A DNA stretch of 64,000 nt from Tetraselmis striata (lineage: Eukaryota > Chlorophyta > Chlorodendrophyceae > Chlorodendrales > Chlorodendraceae), in the NCBI GenBank assembly GCA_006384855.1, contig VCJN01002908.1, positions 56,870-120,869 on the forward strand. The letters are read 5' to 3'. The position numbers were made by a program, and so were the translations under genes. Below, one piece after another: positions 11,105 through 22,500 of this stretch. A model generated the notes under the pieces. That model searched no databases and had not been told where the DNA came from. It saw only the letters and a program-made list of their open reading frames with translations. The first letter of the stretch is position 1, and each line of letters begins with the position of its first letter.

Positions 11105-14100
11105 CTATTGTACACATTTAATTAATAAATTGATATATACGGATGAAGTTTTAATATTGGCACGCAAAAGCCATAACTTTAACCTCTGCCCTGCTCTACG
11201 GGCGCGGGATGGCGCGTCAGCCCCGTACTTAGTACATGGGGCGCAGCTTGAGCTGATGCACCCCACATTTACATTGCGACATCGCCCTGAAGCGCGCCGT
11301 GAGCTCGATCCACGTGCGCCCGGCGGCGTGTTGGTGGGGCACTTGTTCAAAAATTCGAACAAGTCCTCCTCGCCCGCCACTTCCCGTTTCCGGCTGCCAA
11401 CACGACAGCCGCCCCAGCGACAGATTTGATGGTCACCTATCTCGTCTACCATCATGTTTCCTGGTTGATCTGCCACGGATCCGGCGGAAGCGCATCCGAG
11501 GGGTGAGGTGCTCCCAAGTCCCAACGAATGTGGTGGCGGGGATGTGCTCGAATCAAACGAGGACGACGACCTCGAGGCATCCCACGGATCGTTCGCCCGG
11601 TCCAATTGTGGCCCTTATTGAGCGGCGGATGTGGCTAGCCCGGGATGGAGTAAGTATTGCCCGGGGCTGGCGAATGGGGCAAGGTTGCAATAGGATTGCC
11701 CGGGGTGCTTGGCTAGGTGCTCGGGCCTTCGGTGGTCAGGAAGACGGCATGTTTCACGGTATAAAGTGTACACACTTCAACACTCGTCCCGTCGCTCGCC
11801 ACTCCGTGCTGACGCTACTCGCCCTTTCGACCGGCAGCTCGGAAGGAAATCGACTATCGCCATCAAATAATAAGGGGCGGTCGCTCACGGGCTGGCCAAG
11901 AATAAGATTTGATACACATATCTCGGAAGCGAGCACGGTATGTGAAGAGATTCAAGGCGGATATTAACGTGAGGACTGGCAGGGTGTAGGAGGCACATCG
12001 TATATGGGGGGTGGCGTACGTCGGCGTTCTTTACGATCCACTTGCCCATGACCTCCAGCAAGTCTACTCGATCTCCGGCTTGGAACGATGGGATATGGGG
12101 TGAATTTGATCCCGAGACACGGGCCTCGTCGTTGCATACATACAACGTATATGTGTCGAACATGAAAGGGTCGGCGTTTGATGCTGGGCCCTACTGCGCG
12201 GGTGGGGGGGGGGGGGGGGGGGGGGCTCGGCGCTTGACAATGTAAACGGTGAACGGCCGTCCAAGAACGGCTAACCACTGAGCTTTTGCGGCTGTCCGTA
12301 CCTCAATCCCGTCCATGCATCGGGCGCGGGGAGAGGCATGACAAGTTTTGGAGGAATACAAATGTTGAATAGTTTCGTGACATCAGGTGCGTCAAGGCGC
12401 CGGGCGGAAGTGTCCTCCACAGCATGTCGCTTTAATATATACCGTGCGTGTTCTACTGACATTCGCGTTGGCATGGTGTTACACTTGGAATAGTGTGCGC
12501 CTTAAATAGTGGAATTTCTCAATACGCTCATCTCGAATAATACGCTCCAGCGTCCGCTTGATGTATTATCTAACTCTGCAGACAATTGTCCCGCAAGCAT
12601 AATCTCGTACTAGGACTAGGCCGGGCGACCTTGCGTTGTCGCTTCATGGAACAAGAACTCCGGAAGACGACGACTTGAAAAGGAAGTACGAGTGGGCGGT
12701 TCATGGCGAAGTCGGATCCCCAACTCGAAGTGGAACACCTCACAACGACTAGAGTCACGAGCGGCGAGGAGAACAAGTAGGGGGGAGTGAGTTCTTCAAG
12801 ACCGCGTGGCCATTCGCATGTTGCAAGCCATACTTCCTCCCAGTGTGTGCCCCGCAACCACGTTATTAGACCCGACTTCGCGTGTTCTAGTGTACACTAA
12901 AAATCCCTCTTCCCTCGGAATAGGGGAGCATTGCCCTCTTCAGCTGCCTCCACGCCGCACGGGCAGCCTTCAGCGGTGACCGCCCCCGAGGTGCCCGAGG
13001 TCGTCGGCCTAGACGTGCAAGGGGCCTTATCGGAGACTTGGGCAATAGGGACAGGCGGTGCTTAATGCACATGATAATCGAAATCGCCCTCTTCAGCTGC
13101 CTCCACGCTTCACGGGCAGCCTTCAGCGGTGACCGCCCCCGAGGTGCCCGAGGTCGTCGGCCTAGACGTGCAAGTGACCTTATCAAAAAATTGGGCAATA
13201 GGGACAGACGGTGCTTATGCACATGATAATCGAAAACGCCCTCTTCAGCTGCCTCATCCACGCCGCACGGGCAGCCTTCCAGCGGTGACCGCCCCCGATG
13301 AGGTGTCGAGGTCGTCGGCCTAAACGTGCAAGTGACCTCATCGGAGACTTGGGCAATAGGGACAGACGGTGCTTATGCACATGATAATCGGTAAACTCGC
13401 CGCCCCCATGGCGCCCCGTGCCGAAGTCCGATTCCCGCCAATATTGTGTGTGGTCCTCCGGCGCCCGCCGCCAGGCAGCGGCCCACAGCAAGGAGCGGAG
13501 GATCCTAGGTGCGGCAGGCCTGGCGGCACCATCCCCACCTCCACATGGTTGGCGTTGGTAACCCCTAAGACCCGTGCGCGGCTAGGCTGGGTGCGGCAGG
13601 AGACTGAGCGGGGTGGCCGGTTGTGGCGGGTCCTTGGATCATGCAATAACCAGGGAACCCTACGGGGGGCTTTTCAAATAATACTCGTAGTCCCGGTGTA
13701 GCGCCTCCTATAGCGCCCCCGGGCAGCAGACATGTACGGGGGGCTGTTGAAAATATTGCAAGTACGACCTCGTTCTTGGGTCGGCCTCTCCGAGACCCGC
13801 CTACGGGTGGGGCGGGGGTGTGCACGACTCGGAGGGGGGCAGCCAAATCGCGAGGGCTGTTCGAAATAAAATCGTCTTCTCGTACCTCGGTACGATATCC
13901 GTCAAGCGCTTGACGCCCTTCTCTGCGAGCTTGAGGGCCTTGGCCGAGACGGGGTCATCCGTTGTGTCGTCCGTCAGGGAGGCGTTCACTCGGTACTGCC
14001 AAACTAGGCGAGGGTTGGCGTAGGTGTGGGCCATGTGCAATTGCGCGTAGCGGTGGGTCGCAAACTTGTGGTTGGCGACGACGAGGTCGTCGTCGTGCTG

Positions 14101-14900
14101 CGAGGCGAATGAGGACGTAGCGGTAACGATTGACTCAACTACTGTAAGGTCGGGTCTAGATTATCGGGCTTCCCCATGACATATCGGTGAGGCGCTCAAC
14201 GAAATCGCGAACGAGGGGGTAAGGGCGCGTATGTAGGCGGGCGTCGACCTTGGCTTGCATAACAGAGTCCTCGTAGGCGTGGCGGGCGTGGATATGGCCC
14301 CGTGAGTGCGTCCATCCAAATGTAAGTGATCCCGCTAGTACCTTTCGGTGCCTTATTGACGGTTTCGACGAACGCGCCTTGTCGTCCGGGCCACGCTTGG
14401 CGAATTGGCAAAAAATGGCAGGCGGAGCGGCAACGGTAGCAGCGGCGGGCGCGTGGTTTGGCTGGCTAGCGGCATGAACGCAGGCGGCGGGCGTCGCGAA
14501 GTGCGCCTGCACGGCGGACTCCGCCTTGGCGACGCGGTCTTGAAGCAGTTGGTGGTGCGCCTCGGCGTCCACAGGGCGCGCGTCTAGCGCCATGTATGGC
14601 CATGATGGCGTCGATCTCCTCGACGGCGGCGGTCTTCTCCGCGTTGGCGGCGGCGATGACGGCCTCGACCTGGCGCATGAGTCAGTCGCCTTGGGGAGGG
14701 GGGGGGTGAAGAGGAAGCCATTTTTTGAGCGTGGGACGAGAGGGAAGAATTGACGGAGAGCAAACTGTATTATATTGCAGAGAACTGCGAGATTGTAGAG
14801 CGGCTCGGGGCTGTCATGGTTAAGTTGTGCCGGTGGGCACATGTCTAGACCCTGGACAACTCTGCTGCATGAGTTACATGCACAAAACTGCATAGTTTCA
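11105..14900 (-). pseudogene. Decayed, unrecognised minus-strand coding block
   Basis: Protein-like segments appear on the minus strand but change frame repeatedly. Near 14.6-14.7 kb is a heptad-like stretch (RQVEAVIAAANAEKTAAVEE), near 14.5 kb AEAHHQLLQDRVAKAESAV, near 14.25 kb AYEDSVMQAKVDARLH, and at 13.8-14.0 kb a long helical piece ending VPRYEKTILF. Downstream on the same strand are FQAGDRVDLLEVMGKWIVKN (about 12.05 kb) and SVEHARYILKRHAVEDTSAR (about 12.4 kb). This pattern suggests an old element or virus-like insert carrying coiled-coil proteins, now broken. I recognise no polymerase, capsid or integrase motif, so no family is assigned. Poly-G lies at about 12204-12226. Confidence 0.35.
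12933..13395. repeat. Tandem repeat, 152-bp unit, three copies
   Basis: The phrase GCCCTCTTCAGCTGCCTC begins at 12933, 13086 and 13238 (spacings 153 and 152). Each unit also carries CGTCGGCCTAGACGTGCAAG or a close variant, then GGGCAATAGGGACAG and GCACATGATAATCG. The last unit diverges after about 13395. The Arg/Pro-rich minus-strand frames across it are by-products of the repetition. Confidence 0.85.
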
Positions 14901-15290
14901 TGTTATTACTTGCAGTTTTGTGATCCAAACCAGTTCGAGTCAGATAGGGGGTCCCGGGCCGGGGGGTTCCGGTCGGCGGGCCCGGGGCGAAAAAAATCAG
15001 TACCACTGCTGACCAGTAGACGGGTTTTAGTACGGTACTGGTACTGGTACGGTAATGCCGACGTACCGTCGTACGGTACTGATGGTAGTACTTATTATGC
15101 TGGTCGTCGCGCGCGTCGCTGGTACAGGCACCTCCATAAATTTCTTGATGTTGCGTCTAGCACACGTTATCACCTGCACAAATAAAGAAGGTAAACTACC
15201 GCCCGCAATACAGATAGTAGACTAAGGGCCGAACGACGACCGCCATACGAATAGTATCGAAATACTACTACTGTACTACTAGTCTGGTAC

Positions 15291-15477
15291 TGATCTAAAC
15301 TAGTTTATGGGGTTTCCTCCCTTGACCTAATCGCTTTTCGGCTACAAGTGCTGCTCAGTGGTACGGGAACTAGGCACCTGTCGTTGCGCCCTTTTTGGGT
15401 GCAGCACGAGTAGACATAAAAACAGCCATAACAACTGAGCCTGCCACCTTCCAGTTTTCGCTGCGTTACGCGCAGCG
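15291..15477 (+). repeat. Left 187-bp direct terminal repeat
   Basis: It begins TGATCTAAACTAGTTTA and ends with the small hairpin GCTGCGTTACGCGCAGC. It differs at 7 positions from 18258-18444. Just inside the element, 15491-15508 is a perfect 18-bp palindrome (CTCGTAACATGTTACGAG). Confidence 0.9.
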
Positions 15478-15593
15478 ATGTTAAAACTGTCTCGTAACAT
15501 GTTACGAGCAATATCACCCCAGGTTGTTCAAGATCACATACACCCGGCTCACCATCCGTATGTGATATTAATTCCGTACGTCCGTGCGTTACT

Positions 15594-16483
15594 ATGCCAG
15601 ATGGAGAAGAACCCGTCGTTGAGCCGACACTCGAATCGCCACACGCAGACGTGAAGGCTTAGTCTACGTTGCTGCGCGAGCTTGCAACAGCGCTGGCCCA
15701 ATTGACGGCTCGTGACCGTGTTGTTGATGGAGACATGGCACATGGCTCCGGTTCTGGGCAGCGCATCGCGGGACATCCGACAGGCAGCGGGGGAGCCGCA
15801 GAGCGCCCCGACTTGCTAGAGCTAGCCCAGAGCGGCCTTGTCGGAGCAAAATCAGTGAGTGACGCGGATGACTACGTACGTACTTCGCGGTGCCAGAGCT
15901 ATGGCTGCGAGCAGAGTCTGGTTACGAGGCCGTTCGACCGGTCAACCGAGTGCCTGGACTCTTTACCATCAGCACCGACCTAACGAACGAGTACGTCAAG
16001 CAGGATGACCGGCGTCTGCCGGCCCAGGAGGAGTACCTTTGGATGTCGTGTTTCGGCGTCCACATGGCCGCACTTTTCGTAGCTCTCGACGAGCTGCTGC
16101 CCTACGTCCCTGCTACTAGTCAGGACTTAACCCCCTACCTCGCGCGAGCTCGGAACCACGCCGAAGCCGTCGACAAGGCGTTTCGCTTTCGTTTGACCTT
16201 CCTACGGAGGCTTAATGAGGTCAAGCGTGTGCACGGTGACCAAGGTGTTCTGGACGTGCGGCGAGCTCAGCATTTTCAGCCTGCTTCTGAGCATCTGGGT
16301 TCTGAGATTTTTGGGGACCTCATGAGGGACTACGAGCGTCGCGTCTTCGAGGCGACAATTGCCAGCAACGCAAAAGCAACCGCTACTTCTCGGGTAGCGG
16401 CAGCGGCTGCAGGGCGCGGGCGTGGACGCGGACGTGGTGGTGGTGGTGGACGCGGGCGTGGTCGCGAAGGTGAGCACGAGTGA
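15594..16483 (+). pseudogene. Gag-like protein with RG-rich tail (broken)
   Basis: The likely start is the ATG at 15594. The frame hits TAG at 15660-15662, continues in the same frame to about 15878, and then one missing base moves it to the frame that runs to TGA at 16481-16483. The middle is a helical, charged domain (residues such as EEYLWMSCFGVHMAALFVAL and ERRVFEATIASNAKATATSR). The last 30 residues are almost only Arg and Gly, ending GRGREGEHE. A helical body followed by an RG-rich nucleic-acid-binding tail, placed before a tyrosine recombinase, matches the Gag position of DIRS-like elements. I do not see a CCHC knuckle. The Gag assignment rests on position and composition, not on a sequence match. 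Confidence 0.55.
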
Positions 16484-16516
16484 CGGTGTGGGGGGCGCCT
16501 TTCGTCGGCGCTGCTG

Positions 16517-16576
16517 GCGCTTTGCGAGGCCACCTTTCGGTGACCGCGGTCACCGAAAGGTGGCCTCGCAAAGCGC
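16517..16576. other. Perfect 60-bp palindrome
   Basis: The two 30-base arms are exact inverted complements with no spacer, centred between 16546 and 16547 (GACCGCGGTC core). Symmetry stops at 16516/16577. It lies 33 bases after the Gag stop and upstream of the recombinase frame, inside the element. Confidence 0.95.
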
Positions 16577-16889
16577 ACCCTGGCAGCTCAACGACGGGAT
16601 GAGCGCCATGTGTCAGGACCTAACCCCCCCCCCTTACAAACTTCATTTAGACCTTCCTCGGTGCGGCGATTCTTACAGCTACAGCCGAGTGCGGCCCAAC
16701 CATCCGCAAACCTGCACATGGCGACTCAACCAACCGCCTACCGTACCATTTCATCACTGCGTCCGTCGGTTGTCACACTGCATGTTACGTCTGGTTCGCA
16801 ACGACCGAGTTTTGCGCTTGTACGTTACGGGCGCGACAGGCGCTACCAGCGCGAAGGGCGCGCGGGGCGGCCCTCTTACCTCAACCTAG

Positions 16890-18183
16890 CCCCGCAAACC
16901 CCGTATTGGTGCTGCTGCAAACCCGTCCAGCAACTACCGGCCAACCGCCGGAAACCTAACCGCTGATGTAGAGTACCTTGCTAACAGTAGCCGCCCCCCT
17001 GCCGCTCTGTCGGCAAAGCGCCGCATTTACATACTTGACGAGCCCGAAGCTGTCGCCCCTTGGGCTGCTTCACTGCGGTCTCGGCTGCAGGATGCTTTCG
17101 GCTCAGACGAGTTAGGACAGCGGACGCTCGACATGCTCTCCAGCTCTCTCACCGCTCAGACACTCAAGAGTTACGCCGGCAGACTGTCTCAGTTCGCGGA
17201 GTTCTGCCACGACTCCGAGAACATCAGCCCGCTGGAGGCGACCACTGCTACTGTCGTCCGGTACGTTGCCTGGATTGGTGAACGGGGGCACATTGTGGCT
17301 AAGTCGTTGCAGTAGCCCTACCTGTCCACAATCAACACGTTCTTCGAGCTGCACAACCTCGACCCAATCGCCAAGGACAGCATGCACCTTACTGTAGCTC
17401 GGCGTGGGCTAATGCTTCGGCAGCGCCGCCTGGAGGCTGCCCCTTTACGAGTTCCTCTGCCTGCGGATGTAGCTTACAGCTTCGTCGAGCGAGCCGAGTT
17501 GATTGTGTCTGCTCCCACCACAGAGTACCAGTACCACTTCCGAGCCCTCGTGGCCTCGGTTGTCTACTTCATGTTCTTTGCCAAAGGACTTACTGGCGTG
17601 TCCTGCCGAGTGCGGGATGTACATGTCGATGATTACAACATTACCCTGCAGGTGTACCGCGAGAAAGGTCGCGCTGGCCGACGGGGTCCCGACGACCTGC
17701 GCGTGCTGCTCCTTCCAGTGTCAGAACACCCCCGAGTTGCACGCCTCCTGCACCACTTCATCGACCACGTACATTATGTCCCCCTGGTTGATGTTGCCTT
17801 GGCTGAAACAATCTTCAAGGCGGTCACCCCAAGCGAGCAGTCCAAATCTTGGACCGCCGCTACAATGTCGGGCTGGCTCTCTGCAGCCGTTCGTCTTGTC
17901 GGTGCTGCCCCTCCCGCCGGCACTTGCTGGACCTCACACAGCCTTCGCAAGGGAGCAACGTTTATTTGCCGCTAACGCCTTCGGAGCTCCATTGTCCCAC
18001 ATTCGCTACTAAGGCGGCTGGGTCACTAACTCCAACGTCGTTCTGGACTACATCGACCCCAACGTTCTTCCTTCACATGGCGCGTGGTTCTTCTTTGGCC
18101 ACATCGCGCCCCTCCGCCACTTCCAAGTCCAACAGGTCTCCGCAGCGGTGGCCTTCCCGCCCGGTGCCTCCTTCATGACCTGA
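16890..18183 (+). pseudogene. Tyrosine recombinase (broken), DIRS/Crypton type
   Basis: Tyrosine recombinases cut and rejoin DNA through a covalent phosphotyrosine. The frame open from 16890 gives a helical N-terminal core-binding domain (SLTAQTLKSYAGRLSQFAEF, about 17146-17205). It is interrupted by TAG at 17313-17315, in the same frame as what follows. The catalytic domain has FFAKGLTGVSCRVRDV (about 17574-17620), where the usual first catalytic Arg appears to be Lys. It then has HSLRKGA, with His at 17937-17939 and Arg at 17946-17948. After a frameshift near 17950 comes AANAFGAPLSHIRY, a TAA at 18010-18012, then GGWVTNSNVVLDYIDP with the candidate nucleophile Tyr at 18049-18051. The final stop is TGA at 18181-18183. 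The family call is firm from the H-x-x-R and Tyr boxes and their spacing; the gene is inactive as read. Confidence 0.85.
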
Positions 18184-18257
18184 CGCTACCCCTTCTCCGT
18201 CAATCCACCGCTCTCTCCGTTCGCTCATGACTGGCAAAACCAGACTCAACTTTGAAA

Positions 18258-18444
18258 TGATCTAAACTAGTTTACGGGGTTTCCTCCCTTGACCTAATCG
18301 CTTTTCGGCTACAAGCGCTGCTCAGTGGTACGGGAACTAGGCACCTGTCGTTGCGCCCTTTTTGGGTGCAGCACGAGTAAACATAAAAGCAGCCATAACA
18401 ACTGAGCCTGCCATCTTCCAGTTTTTGCTGCGTTACACGCAGCG
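18258..18444 (+). repeat. Right 187-bp direct terminal repeat
   Basis: This copy is colinear with 15291-15477 and in the same orientation. It ends at the same base of the terminal hairpin, after which the two flanks lose all similarity. Confidence 0.9.
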
Positions 18445-18485
18445 CCCCGCCCCGGACTCCGTTTTCCCTCCACGCTTTCACTTTA

Positions 18486-18682
18486 CCCCTTCTATAGCTA
18501 TTAAAATTCCGACCCCTGAAATGATTTCAGACCCCCCTTCGGAGATCCTGAAGACATTTCTGGGGGGGGGGGGGGGGGGGGGCTGAAAAGGCTCTTTTTA
18601 AAAGCAAACATGTCCGGAGGGGGGTCTGAAAAGAAAATTGTCAACTTTTTACAGTCGGAATTTTTTTTAGCTATGGAAGGGG
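18486..18682. mobile_element. 197-bp Tourist/Harbinger-like MITE
   Basis: Long imperfect inverted arms make most of this unit foldable. The left arm starts CCCCTTCTATAGCTATTAAA; the right arm, read on the minus strand, starts CCCCTTCCATAGCTAAAAAA. A second paired block, TTTCAGACCCCCC and GGGGGGTCTGAAA, lies inside. A TTA triplet flanks each end (18483-18485 and 18683-18685), the target-site signature of PIF/Harbinger MITEs. A poly-G tract (about 18561-18582) sits in the loop. It carries no coding capacity and inserted about 40 bases right of the recombinase element. Confidence 0.8.
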
Positions 18683-18689
18683 TTACCTT

Positions 18690-19500
18690 CCTGCCAATTT
18701 CGGCTCTTGAGTGTGTAAAAAAGCCTGCGCAACCTTTTTGGCAAAATTAGACTCAACTTTGATATTACACACATCGCGCGCCGCCGGGTGCGCTGTCGTC
18801 ATCATTGCATACGAGGTACCAGAACAAGCAACTTTTACACTACTCAATTGTATTCGCGGCCACTCTCGGCGGTTATATTTGGGCGCGTTGGCCGATCGAC
18901 CGATGGTCTATGCCAGATATTGCTGCCGTGCTGGCCTGGGGGTTTGGTTGCCGTCGTCGCGTACTACTCAGCAGTAAAGACATGCTCCAAACTACTACCG
19001 CAGCATGACGCATAGTACTATCGTACTGAATATGGCGTTTCTCGAGGACCGGTAATTGCGAGCGAGCCGCAGGTGTTTCAGCAAATCTACTGGGCGGTGG
19101 GGGCCGCGCATCCTCCGTCCGATCCGAGCAACAAAAGGGGCGGGGCGTCACACCTCCCCGCATAACAAACCGAGGCCACACAGCCTTCTGAGGCTATCAC
19201 TCGCAAGCTATCGCCACTCGGGCCAGCAGGAGACACGAGCCGAATAGGCTTGGATCCTTCGTCTCCCCCGGTTTGTGCCTCCAACTTCTCCTGCTCCGCT
19301 TATCTGCATCCACTTCCTCTCCCGCGACGGCGGCCTGGCATGTCCGATGAGCGGGGCTGGTCCGACTGTACCGTGCCTCGGAGGCGGTTATAGCGCACCG
19401 CCAAATCCGCAGGTGCTACCGCATAGACCCACCCCACTTCGCCCTGCATACCTAACCGACCAGTGCACTCTGCGTCCCCCGTCTGCAGGATTTTACTTCC
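18690..19500. other. Intergenic and promoter region of the FYG gene
   Basis: No gene is supported. The stretch must contain the promoter and 5' leader of the gene starting at 19509. I see no convincing TATA box. Short open frames here have no recognisable features. Confidence 0.4.
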
Positions 19501-19508
19501 ACTCCAAG

Positions 19509-22500
19509 ATGGCGATTACGAAGACGTGGCAGCCCTTCGTGGCGCTGCTCCTTGTGCTCGGTGAGTCGGCCCTCGCGCTAGCCAGGTTCCGTGCTAGGCC
19601 TGGTAGTTAGTTTTACAACCTGTTTTACACTTCGGCCTTCGTCTACCTAACCACGCAGTCGGGACACAAGTACACTCCACCGTCCTGTCGAACATACCAT
19701 ACCCACAGCTTCAAAGATCGCTGTGGGAGATGTTGGAAACGCCGTTACGTGCTGTTTGATCGAGTATGTGTGGACGGCGAGTTCGACGTTCGCCTGGCTT
19801 GTGTTGTGGATGGATGCTTCGGAGGTTTAACCGTATTTTATTGCAACCCACTTATTCCTCGTGACGAGCTCTGTCTGTTCCTGGCCACCAGCAACCACTT
19901 GCAGCAGTTGCCCTGACGGCGGACAGCGCATCTGCGTACATATTCGACTTCGCGTTACTGAAATGCCGTTCGCGTGTCGGGCGGTTAGTCGCTCGTGCCT
20001 TTGCCTTTTCCGCCCGGTTACTGACTCCCCCCCCCCCCCCCCCCCCCCCGTGCCTGCTCCTCGAAGGCACCAGCGGTGCATACGCACAGGCCCCCGCCCT
20101 GACGGAGCCTCTCGACACTTCCAGCCTGAGCTTCTACGGCTTCTACGGTTTCTACGGCGTGGACCAGGGCCCTGACATTCGCTGTACCGCCGTCCAGCTG
20201 AAGTTCAACCTCTACAACTACGGTGCTCAGGACCTGACCTTCGTGAGCACCATCCAGTACATCATCGAGCAGACAAAGGCGGCGGTCGAGCTCACATATC
20301 TCCAGGCCCGCCCCACCGGAAGCGCCAAGGACTACTCCATCGAGATCACCGAGCTGTCTGCTCAGTACGTTACCTATGTCGTGGTCACTGTCGAGCTGGA
20401 CTTCTCGGCCAGTGGCGACGAGGCTGGCGGCGCTTTTGCTGCGTTCCTCGGTGTTAGCGAGAGTGACCTCAGCGAGGGCTCCAAGGGCGCCCAGTGGTAC
20501 TACGATTCCGCTGCCAAGTCTGGCGTTTACAGCATCGGCGTCGACTTCGGCGTGGCGAACGCCGACTACTCCCTGCTCTCCACCGACGAGAACGAGATGG
20601 TTGCCTTCACCCAGTCTCTGACTTCCGCCTTCCAGTCTGCGGTGATGTTATCGGTCTCTCCTAGCGCTGCTGAGGACGTGTCCGTTGAGGTCATCGGCCT
20701 GTCTGAGGATGGTGCCGCCGACTCTAACGGTCTTGGCGTGATCGTCCGGGCATACGTACACTTCGGAAGCAACGAGGCCGCGGGTGCAGAGTTTCTGAGC
20801 ATTCTGCAGACCAATCAGTATGATCTGGGCGACAAGTGGGGCGTGCTCTCCGGACAGATCACTGTGGCCGAGGCGAACGATGTCACCAGCGAGCGCACCG
20901 AGGCTGCCGTATCTGAGGAGGCCAGCAGCCGCCGCCTGCTCCAAAATGGAGCCGTGGGTTCCACTGGCTCGAACGCGCTGTCAGTCAACATTGCTGCTGT
21001 TGGTCTGGGTGTCAACTCCATCCCCCCTGAGTCCATCGAGTGCTTGAACCCCGGTGTCTCCAGCTTCTATGGCTTCTACGGCGTTACGGGCAGCTCTGAG
21101 GTCGCAGGTAGCTCTGGTGCCGCCACCCCAGGCAGCTCTGCCGTCCAGGCTGGCTCCTCTGGCGCTGGTGCGTTCTCTGCACGTGCTGGTGACGGTTCCT
21201 CCGGCGTCCTGGGTGGCTCCTCTGGAGTGACCAACTCTGCCGTCAACTCTGAGGACTCCGACTTCTACGGCACCACCTCCTTCTACGGCACCTCCTTCTA
21301 TGGCACCTCCTTCTATGGCACCTCCTTCTACGGTGAGGATTCGGTGGTCGGCAGCTCGTCCCGCGAGGGTTCCTCTGGCAACCCCACCTCCGAGGACCTC
21401 AGCTTTTATGGTTACGAGCCCTCTCCTGTGGGTCCTCGCCCTGTCGCCCCCAGCCCCGACCGTCCCCCCAGCCAGTCTCCGATGCCTTCCACGCCGCCCT
21501 CTGTGGATGCGACCTACCCTGTGTACTTCACCACCGTGATTTCGGACTACAACATGGAGGACGTTGCCTCGTCCGAGGACCGCGATGCCTTCGAGGCTTC
21601 CTACCTGGATGCTGTGGGCAATGCCATCAACCTGCTGGGCATCACTTCCGACCCCGACATCAGGATCACTGGCATGTCTGCTGGCTCTGTCGCTGTGGAC
21701 ACTGCCGTTGTCTTCCGCAACGAGGTCGACGCCCAGCTGTTCCAGGAGGTGCTGGTGCAAAACCCCAGCCTGGCGTTCCCTGCCTTCTCTGCCCTGGGCT
21801 CCGTCACCATCCTGGCCGGCGACAACCAGGTGGCAGCTCCTCTGGCTGGATCCTCCCCCCCCGTCCCCGCTGCCGTCAGCGGAGGCGACAACACCCCCTC
21901 CGAGTTCTGCAGCCTGGACAAGGAGGGCTCCTGCTGCTTCAGCCCTGGTGTCCTGGACGCCAGCAAGAGCTGCTGCTATGAGGCGGTGGATGCCTGCGGC
22001 GTGTGCGGTGGCAACGGCGACTCTTGCGCCACTGAGTTCCTGGTCCGCGTGACTGTGCCTGCTGATGCCCCTGCTGGCCGCCCCTCTGTGGCTGACGTCA
22101 CTGCCCGTGTGGCCGCCGACATCGGCTTGCCCATCAGCCAGATCGCGCTGGTGGACAGCACTGAGGCAGTCATGTCCTCCGCCGCTGGACCCATCTACTC
22201 CTACGTCGCCACCGTGTCGCCTCCTTCCCCCTCTGTGCAGGCCGTCTCTGATGCCCTGGCCCAGCTCCTGGCGCAGCCCTTCCCCACCGATCGTATCTAC
22301 ATCTCTGGCGTTGATGCCATCGAGCGCGTCGGTGTGTGTGGCAACAACATCTGCGAGATCCGTGAGATTGACATGTGCGAGTCCGACTGCATGGATGCCA
22401 TGCCCCGAGACTCCACGGACAACACCCGGGGCCAGGACGCCCTCAACCAGCCTGCCGATGCCAGCTCCGCTGGCAGCAACACCGGCCTCATTGCCGGTGT

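Larger units (their letters stand above)
15291..18444 (+). mobile_element. Tyrosine-recombinase element with direct terminal repeats
   Basis: Two 187-bp direct repeats, about 96% identical (7 differences counted), bound a 3.15-kb unit. Between them lie a Gag-like pseudogene, a perfect 60-bp palindrome and a tyrosine-recombinase pseudogene, all plus strand. DIRS-type elements (such as Kangaroo of Volvox) carry Gag, reverse transcriptase/RNase H and tyrosine recombinase; Cryptons carry the recombinase alone. Here only about 400 bases separate Gag from the recombinase, and no reverse-transcriptase motif is visible. It may be a deleted DIRS relative or a distinct Gag-plus-recombinase lineage. All genes are broken, so the copy is dead, though the near-identical ends suggest it is fairly young. 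Confidence 0.75.

Noticed and set aside
15660..18012. Stop-codon reassignment (TAG/TAA read as amino acids) to explain the recombinase element
   Set aside because: RbcX and the FYG gene end properly at TAG, the ankyrin gene and CFAP47 at TGA, and frameshifts in the element show ordinary decay.
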